Assembly: GCA_021806345.1 (NCBI GenBank)
Contig: JAJZXP010000288.1
Coordinates: 1-12,043 of the forward strand
Source: Thermoplasmata archaeon
GTDB taxonomy: Archaea; Thermoplasmatota; Thermoplasmata; Thermoplasmatales; Thermoplasmataceae
Reading direction: 5' to 3'
Length of the DNA: 12,043 bases
Of the stretch, positions 6,726 to 12,043 are shown piece after piece. The notes below the pieces were generated by a model, which was given only the letters and a program-made list of their open reading frames with translations, had not been told where the DNA came from and made no database searches. Numbering within the stretch: the stretch's first letter is position 1; every line of letters begins with the position of its first letter. Position numbers and translations under genes: made by a program.

Positions 6726-7611
6726 GATATGCAGGGGTTACTTAAGCAACTCCGAGAGAGAGTTATGCGATTATTGTAGCACAGCCAAGACCACGGTTGA
6801 AGAGACTATTGAATTCCTTGAATCTTTTTTAGACAACCCGACTGATTCTAATCCAATAAATGGGGTGTGGGGCGCTTTAGAGTTTTTAAACCATTTCTTG
6901 GGGATGTATAATAGATACTCTGGCTTAAAGAACCTTATTTTTGAAATCGAATTGAATACGTTAATGGATAATACGAACGGAACGATTCATGTTCAGGAAC
7001 TAGCTAACAGAGACGCATTTCTCAAGCTTGATATTCCAAAACAGAATAAATTAATACAGGCATTTTCCGAACATGGAATTTTTGACATAGAATATCCAAA
7101 AGATTCGGAGGGTGATGGTATAAGTTTTGTAATTGGAAGGCGGTTGAAGACGGGAAATGAAATTCTTAGTTTATCCGACGACCCTACAGATGAGAACTAT
7201 CGTAGATATAATCAATCAATTTCATTGCTAGTTATGCTTTTGCTCATTAATTTAGACCTTACAACTTCTACTAGGGATGATTATAGAGGAACTCCATTCC
7301 CCAGAATCGGCTTTGTTCCACTTAGACTAATATCAGGTGCGATTAACAGAAAGATAAACGAAGATGGAAATCCTGCTTTTGTAACTAGCGAGGAAATTAC
7401 AAGATCCTTCTACCAAACTGGAAGAAATTCTTCAAGACTAGTTGGATCGCTTTATGGCATTTACCCAAATTCCACTTCCATATTCCAAGAAATTCCCGAC
7501 CCTGACTCAACGGACCCGGTTCGTTTGACTGAACCAATGGATAAATTCGTAGAACTTATTGCGACTAGAATTCGCATGAGAGATTATCGTGAAAGGGATG
7601 ACCGAAATTAA
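6712..7611 (+). CDS. Second zinc-ribbon protein, last gene of the operon, function unknown
   Basis: This 299-residue protein is not a family I can name. It begins with a zinc ribbon, C4-x2-C7 then C19-x2-C22. A helical segment follows (about 28-95), and then a stretch that reads as a possible winged helix (about 100-145: QNKLIQAFSEHGIFDIEY, a loop with DSEGDG, then a basic strand). The rest is mixed helix, with a hydrophobic helix SISLLVMLLLINLDL (about 169-183) that is probably core and not membrane. The order of parts mirrors the first operon gene, so the two could be distant paralogs at either end of the operon. It has a strong Shine-Dalgarno site. Its TAA overlaps the TAA of the nuclease gene on the other strand by two bases. 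Nucleic-acid recognition is an inference. Confidence 0.8.
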   Translation: MAHCKICRGYLSNSERELCDYCSTAKTTVEETIEFLESFLDNPTDSNPINGVWGALEFLNHFLGMYNRYSGLKNLIFEIELNTLMDNTNGTIHVQELANRDAFLKLDIPKQNKLIQAFSEHGIFDIEYPKDSEGDGISFVIGRRLKTGNEILSLSDDPTDENYRRYNQSISLLVMLLLINLDLTTSTRDDYRGTPFPRIGFVPLRLISGAINRKINEDGNPAFVTSEEITRSFYQTGRNSSRLVGSLYGIYPNSTSIFQEIPDPDSTDPVRLTEPMDKFVELIATRIRMRDYRERDDRN

Positions 7612-8447
7612 CTGAAATAATATTGAGAAGAAAAGATAAGAGAAACATTTGTTTCTTCTTTCAGGTAAAGAGAATTCGGAACGTTTGATCTCCGAAACCC
7701 ATATTCCAGTATTTTATAGTGTATTTTTTCTTTTGAAAAGTTCTGCATTAATAAGAGAATGGGACGTATCTTCTTCTCTGATTCGAAAGCGTACTTCTTG
7801 AAGAAAAGATAAGGGTAAAAAAGTTGGAGAGAGGAAAATGTTTTTGTTACCCCTACTTTAGCTTCTATTATGAATATGTTTGACTCATCTTCGAACGAAA
7901 AATCCAATTCGAACTGTACATTACTTATACTTAGTCCATAAAATTGTTTGTTTCCTTCGAAATCAACTAAACCAATTTCAGTCTTAGGTAAGTTCATCTT
8001 ACCAAAAATTCCAAGGCTGTAATCCCAGTTGTCACTTTTATTGAAGACACGGCTGAATACACCATGATTGTATGCAATTGAAAGTAACTTGGCTTCGTTG
8101 TCACTTGTCAGTTTCGTAAATTTTTGCACTGCGTCTGCTTCTTTGCTAGATAACTTGATTGAAAAAGAATCACTTTGACTACTTTTTGGCGCATCTTGGA
8201 TTAAGCTTGCTTTAGTCAAAACTGCTTCTCCCCTTCCGATCCGTATTGGAATTAATTTATGCGAAGAGAGGAATGAGTGTTTACGGAGTTGCTGCCGTGT
8301 ATAGATTGGTATTAACTTCTCTGGGCGGCCATGTTTCCCTATAGTCTTACTTGAAATTGTTGGTGAGACAAACCAATCCATCCCATCGGATATTCCGAGG
8401 TCGTCACAGATTTTCTTCCATGGATCCATTTCAATATTCAACTTCAT
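7608..8447 (-). CDS. PD-(D/E)xK restriction-endonuclease-like protein
   Basis: This 279-residue protein has a nuclease-type core in its second half: VQFELDFSFE (177-186) then IFIIEAKVG (191-199). These supply the acidic residues (E180, D182), E195 and K197 expected of the PD-(D/E)xK fold. It is followed by LQLFYPY, which resembles a conserved Q-L-Y-Y-P-Y pattern I recall from a family of putative type II restriction enzymes. The N-terminal half (1-150), opening MDPWKKICDDLGISD, would then be a recognition or helix-turn-helix part. The ATG at 8447 has an AT-rich TATA-like tract about 24 bases upstream, so the mRNA may be leaderless. M7 is an alternative start. It converges on the operon. No DNA methyltransferase accompanies it, which is odd for a type II system and suggests self-protection by other means. 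The fold call is good. Specificity is unknown. Confidence 0.75.
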   Translation of the reverse strand: MKLNIEMDPWKKICDDLGISDGMDWFVSPTISSKTIGKHGRPEKLIPIYTRQQLRKHSFLSSHKLIPIRIGRGEAVLTKASLIQDAPKSSQSDSFSIKLSSKEADAVQKFTKLTSDNEAKLLSIAYNHGVFSRVFNKSDNWDYSLGIFGKMNLPKTEIGLVDFEGNKQFYGLSISNVQFELDFSFEDESNIFIIEAKVGVTKTFSSLQLFYPYLFFKKYAFESEKKIRPILLLMQNFSKEKIHYKILEYGFRRSNVPNSLYLKEETNVSLIFSSQYYFS

Positions 8448-8565
8448 AGGCTCATATGCATAATTCTAATAATAAGAATCACAGATAGTTTGTTTTAATA
8501 ACTGCATAATATTAAATTATACTTTGTTGTGTCGCTAAACACATTTATAGTAACCTCTCAAGCAC

Positions 8566-8590
8566 AGCGTCCCGAAAGTTGTGTAAACTT
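8566..8590. repeat. Probable terminal inverted repeat of the IS256-like element
   Basis: The sequence just beyond the IS256-like transposase stop, including GTCCCGAAAGTTGTGTAAAC, resembles the ends of IS256-group elements as I remember them (GTCC, then TTGTGTAAA). No matching inverted copy is visible near 9700, so the other end seems lost. Confidence 0.4.
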
Positions 8591-9709
8591 AAGGATACTT
8601 CTCCTGGAACATTTTCCTGATCCCGTCCATGCATTTATAGAATCCTCTCAACATTCTCTGCGACCATCGCTCATTTATTTCAGCCACCCTGAGATAAATG
8701 ATCTTTATGGCACTTCCCCTCTGATGGGAGAGAATCGATGATCTTGATTCGTCTCCGGATTTCCTTGTTCATACGCTCTATGAGATTCATTGAATGTATG
8801 GATCTCCTGATGGATTCTGGATAATCATAGTACTTCAGCAATATTCCCAGATTCATATCCATATTGTACACTGGCTCGGAGTAATTCGAGAACCGTTTAC
8901 TCTTGAACTCAGTGAACTGATCAATGGCCTCCTACATTGATCTGGAGAGAAATATTCCCTTCAGACCGAAATCGATCTCATCCCTGTCCTGCACTCTCAC
9001 TTGCGCTTCAAAGTTCCTTGATGCATGCACTGTACACAACTTGAAATCAGCTCTTAGATATAGCTGTTTTATTTCTTCCTCTATTCCCGGTAAACCATCT
9101 GCTATGAATAAAAAGAGGCTCTTCTACGCTTCTTTCATGCAGGTCCATGAGAATATTTCCACAGGCGAAGTCGTTTTCTACAGTATTCATGTAAAATCCA
9201 AGGATTTCATAGTTTCCTGATCCCCGTATTCCCATTGCAAATATGATACATTTCTTTTGCACCCCTGTCAGGTGAGAAGAATACTGCATCCACGAATATG
9301 GCGATGTACCTCCTGTCCAGCGATCTGGATCTCTATTTATTGATTTCTGGCACGGTTATTTCCGTGATCCTTGATATTGTGGAATAATTCCTCGAGGATT
9401 TCAGCCATCTTCCTTGTTGACACACCCTTTGAGTACATGGATACAACAAGATCGTCTATCCCGATGTTACGCTGATATCTATCGAACAAGGCTTTCTGGA
9501 ATTCCTTGTGGCGATCTATTGGCACCCTGTGATCATTGATCTTGCTATACCTGATTCCAAGGTCTCTCTCATAATACCAATTTCTCGATCCCTTGTTCTC
9601 CTCAAGGAAGGCCTGAATCTCTCCAATGAGGAGAGATTCCTGAACGTTTCACGCATCTCTGGACAAATTGCGAAATTAATTTTGATACATGCTGTTTCTT
9701 GCCTTATAA
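8589..9709 (-). pseudogene. IS256-like (mutator type) transposase, multiply broken
   Basis: The protein can be reassembled from several minus-strand frames. The N-terminal pieces include QESLLIGEIQAFLEENKGS and NWYYERDLGIRYSKINDH (about 9660-9530), then RHKEFQKALFDRYQRN and GVSTRKMAEILEEL. The catalytic pieces are IFVDAVFFSPDRG (first Asp) and LLFIADGLPGIEEEI (second Asp). NLIERMNKEIRRR carries the expected Glu. The C-terminus, ending MFQEKYP, stops at 8589. I count at least four frame changes and one in-frame TAG near 8934. These motifs are those of the IS256 family. The gene is dead. The N-terminal end runs into the IS3-like remnant near 9700, and no start codon survives. Confidence 0.8.
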
Positions 9710-10935
9710 ATGGCAGCAAACAGGGAATACACACCCGAGGAGAAACTGAAATAGTCATTTAGGGGATGAGCGAAACCATATCAGTGGCGGATCTCTGCAG
9801 GAAATATGATCTCAAGCCAGCAAGATTCTACTACTGGAAGGATCAGCTCCTGAACAGTGCACCTGAAATATTTGAGAATCGCGGAAGGAAGGTGGATGAG
9901 GATTGCATAAGGGCGGAGAAGTATAAGGAGATTGCAAGGCTCAAGGCAACCATTGCTGATGTCGAAACGAAGAACCTGGAGATCAAAAAACCCTGATGAT
10001 GCTTGCAGAGGAGGGGGCAGATATGAGATCCATCTTTTATGATATGGACAGAACAGTGGCGAACACAGTTGAAAGGGCTGGATATTCCGTATCAGGGATA
10101 CTTTCCATGCTGGGGATATCAAGATTCTGGTACTATTCACAGATATGATTCTCTCCCCTCCTTGACGGAAGGTTTAATCCCATGGCCATAAGAAATTACG
10201 ATGAATTGATTGTTAACGGATTCAAGCACCAGCATCCCGCGATGTCCTTCATGGAGATTTCCTGTACCATGATAGACGAGGATATTGCATATCTGTTCCC
10301 ATCAGCACTCTACAGGATACTGTGGAAGCACAACCTCATAACGCCATGGAATCGTCCGATCTGGGAATCCACCCGCCCGGATCATGCAAAGACATCAGAC
10401 AAAAGATGACAGACCGATATAATGTATATAAAAATCAGGGACAGGTTCTTCTACCTCATCATTTTCATTGATCAGTACAGCAGGTGCATTGTTCACCATT
10501 CTCTTCTAACAGCAATGGATGCAGATTCAGTATCAATGGAAGCACAGGCAGCAATAGACAAACTCAGGAAAGATTCAATTGCAGAACCTCTTAAACAGGG
10601 GATAATGGATCATCATTCATCGCCATGGAATTCAGGATAGTGCTTAAGCAGAACAATCTCACACAGAATATCATCAGTGCACATACCTGAACAGAACGGC
10701 ATCATTGAGAGGGCTAACAAGATAATGCGGGAATCACTTGCACCAGTAATACTGACAGACTATGAACAGGCCAGATCTGAAATATCCAGAATCATCCAGT
10801 ATTACAACAATAACCGGAGACATTCATCGCTCAATTATCTCACACCGACACAGTATTACAGGGGAAATCATGATGTCCTGCTTGCAGTGGTGGAGGCAAG
10901 GAGTGAGAAGGTTAAGCTATTGAAGTGGGAAAACA
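9710..10935 (+). pseudogene. IS3-like transposase (OrfA plus OrfB), multiply broken
   Basis: OrfA starts at ATG 9710 (MAANREYTPEEKLK). It loses frame at an A run near 9750, meets a TAG, and resumes with ISVADLCRKYDLKPARFYYW, a helix-turn-helix. OrfB follows a frame change at a six-A run near 9988: MRSIFYDMDRTVANTVERAG, GILSMLGISRFWYY, then stops at 10146 (TGA) and 10406 (a probable Trp-to-TGA change before QTDIMYIKI, the first catalytic Asp). IIFIDQYSRCIVHH, GIMDHHSSPWNSG (second Asp), a further frame change, and EQNGIIERANKIMRESL (catalytic Glu) complete an rve-type domain. The C-terminus reads YYNNNRRHSSLNYLTPTQYY. All three catalytic residues can still be found, so decay seems fairly recent. 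The right end, near 10935, merges into the next remnant. Confidence 0.8.
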
Positions 10936-11029
10936 ATATGATGAAAAAAAAATGGGGGATGAAACGGCAGGGACCGTATCATAATTCTTTTTGCGATTTG
11001 TCCAGAACTGTGAGAAACAGTACAATAGA

Positions 11030-11795
11030 TTGGAGGAGAAATAAAACCCTGTGTCGGCAACCAGCACTATCCTCCTGGCGCTGGATTCCTCCATGGTGAT
11101 TTTCAGGGAAGCCACGCTGTTTATTGATCCGGGGAGGATGCAGAAATATGCTGGCATCTCGTGATCGAGGGAGAAGAGGAAGAGAAGCTGCACCTGGGGA
11201 AGGAATTCATCCGTGCTGTTGTGCCCCGGAGTTGCAGATATGATCCCTTCGCTCATGGACAAAACATGCGTGAGATCGACAGCAAGGTAGCGGTCATCAT
11301 TCATGAGGGCTTTCATGAAACCTGCCAGGGCAGTCCGATCCATTCCGATCCTCCTCAGCATTGGATCAAGCGAATCAGGGGAAACATGTGCATCACTGAG
11401 CATCTCGGACATGTATGACGGGATGTAGTGGAATTCAACATTCTTCATGGGAGACTGGTGCAGCAGCCTCATGCAAGCGAAAGCGAAGATCTCCTTCCAC
11501 TCTGGAAGGCGTTTCTTCAGTTCGTCCAGGATATCACGGGAAACGTGGTTGATCAGGAATTGGGAGCCATATTCATTCACCGTGACCTGATCGTATCGCT
11601 TGAGGATCCTCTTTGCCTTCGGCTCAACTAAACCGCCAGGGGTGATCCTCTCAAGGTATTCATCAGTCCTGAGCTGGGATCTTTTCTTCTCCCTATTCCG
11701 GTGGCTGGATACATCTATAGGTAGTACCGGTCATCTCTCGTCATTATCAGGGTTCCCTTTTTCTTATGTTTCAGGACCCAGTCAGGATGTGCCAT
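11030..11795 (-). pseudogene. IS4/IS1634-like DDE transposase, truncated and frameshifted
   Basis: The reading starts at ATG 11795 with AHPDWVLKHKKKGTLIM. It breaks once after RDDRYYL near 11717 and then runs open through TDEYLERITPGGLVEPKAKR, DILDELKKRLPEWKEIFAFA and AVDLTHVLSMSEGIISATPG (first catalytic Asp) to IVLVADTGFYFSSN (second Asp). Similarity ends near 11030, although the frame stays open to about 10912. The part carrying the catalytic Glu is missing, so the gene is dead. This is the style of transposase I associate with Thermoplasmatales genomes. An AT-rich tract with TATATA-like sequence (11800-11815) lies just upstream and could have been its promoter. Confidence 0.75.
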
Positions 11796-11872
11796 GATAT
11801 CTATATACATAATATCCAAGTATGAAGATCTTTACATTAAATACCGTCAAACATAGGAAATCTGAAAATATA

Positions 11873-12043
11873 TTATGCAAAACTGCCATAGTCGGAGATT
11901 AAATGAAGCAGAGTTACAACATTCCATATGCCCTCAAAGTAATTCGATGGAAAATTTAGATGGCGTATATCCATAACCTTGAATTCAGCCAAAGGGTTGT
12001 TCTTGGCGGCTACCTCAATCATTGCGCTTGAACTATCTATTCC
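11873..12043 (-). pseudogene. 3' end of a class I SAM-dependent methyltransferase, partial
   Basis: The minus strand is open from the window edge to TAA at 11873-11875 for 56 codons. It reads GIDSSSAMIEVAAKN, then FKVMDIRHLNFPSNYFEGIW, then NVVTLLHLISDYGSFA. This is the motif II, III and IV region of a Rossmann-fold methyltransferase: the GID acidic residue contacts the ribose of SAM, and MDIRHLNF lies near the adenine. Motif I should lie beyond the window. The usual continuation after the LLHL segment (a helix with the post-IV motifs and strands 5 to 7) is missing, so the gene is probably truncated here by rearrangement next to the IS graveyard. The substrate cannot be told. It may be a small-molecule enzyme and unrelated to the island. 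Confidence 0.7.

Larger units (their letters stand above)
8566..11795. mobile_element. Graveyard of three decayed insertion sequences
   Basis: An IS256-like element (minus), an IS3-like element (plus) and an IS4/IS1634-like element (minus) lie head to tail with almost no sequence between them. All three transposases carry frameshifts or stop codons, and the junctions cut into transposase ends, which suggests nested insertion followed by decay. Together with the IS3-like fragment at 1287-1656 they bracket the intact island. No active transposase, integrase or direct target repeats were found. Confidence 0.7.

Noticed and set aside
1766..8447. A classical Dnd or Ssp phosphorothioation operon
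   Set aside because: No cysteine desulfurase, DndE, SspB or large SspC-type ATPase is present, and the PP-loop protein is short, so only an analogy is claimed.
8529..9762. Several plus-strand frames across the IS256-like region
   Set aside because: They are antisense shadows of the minus-strand transposase, whose motifs read convincingly.
11161..11797. Plus-strand frames across the IS4/IS1634-like region
   Set aside because: They are opposite the minus-strand transposase reading, which has clear family motifs, so these are shadows.
1..12043. CRISPR array or tandem direct repeats
   Set aside because: No regularly spaced repeats were seen on reading through the window.

Overview
The window looks archaeal, most likely a member of the Thermoplasmatales. 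This rests on an AT-rich composition, a tRNA gene with no encoded CCA and a TATA box just upstream, first genes of transcription units whose TATA boxes sit about 25-30 bases before the start codon (leaderless transcripts), internal operon genes preceded by Shine-Dalgarno sites of the GGTGA type, an SMC-like protein of archaeal type, and archaeal-looking transposases. The order is inferred from general resemblance, not from a search.

Layout: 1-338 holds only weak decayed coding traces on the minus strand. 339-412 is tRNA-Lys(CTT). 413-731 has no gene that I can see. 732-1138 (minus) is a frameshifted pseudogene of unknown function. 1287-1656 is the left part of an IS3-like element (complete orfA, orfB cut after about 24 codons). 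1766-8447 is an intact gene island. 8566-11795 is a transposon graveyard with three different, heavily mutated transposases (IS256-like on minus, IS3-like on plus, IS4/IS1634-like on minus) packed end to end. 11873-12043 (minus) is the broken C-terminal end of a class I SAM-dependent methyltransferase running off the window.

The island is the notable part. A PAPS-reductase/PP-loop ATP pyrophosphatase with extra cysteines (1766-2518, minus) is divergent from a tightly coupled six-gene operon (2618-7611, plus): a zinc-ribbon protein, a CDC48-like single AAA+ ATPase, a 142-residue unknown, a 55-residue unknown that was found only by reading the overlaps, a Rad50/SMC-like ATPase with a CPLC zinc hook and a non-canonical Walker B, and a second zinc-ribbon protein. 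Every junction overlaps by 1 to 14 bases. A PD-(D/E)xK restriction-endonuclease-like gene (7608-8447, minus) converges on the operon, and the stop codons overlap.

A PP-loop sulfur-transfer-type enzyme, an SMC-like ATPase, an AAA+ ATPase and a restriction-type nuclease together recall, without matching, the DNA phosphorothioation systems (Dnd/Ssp). I read the locus as a candidate uncharacterised archaeal DNA-modification or defence system. This is inference from gene content. No methyltransferase, cysteine desulfurase, DndE or SspB was seen in the island, and no integrase was seen in the window.
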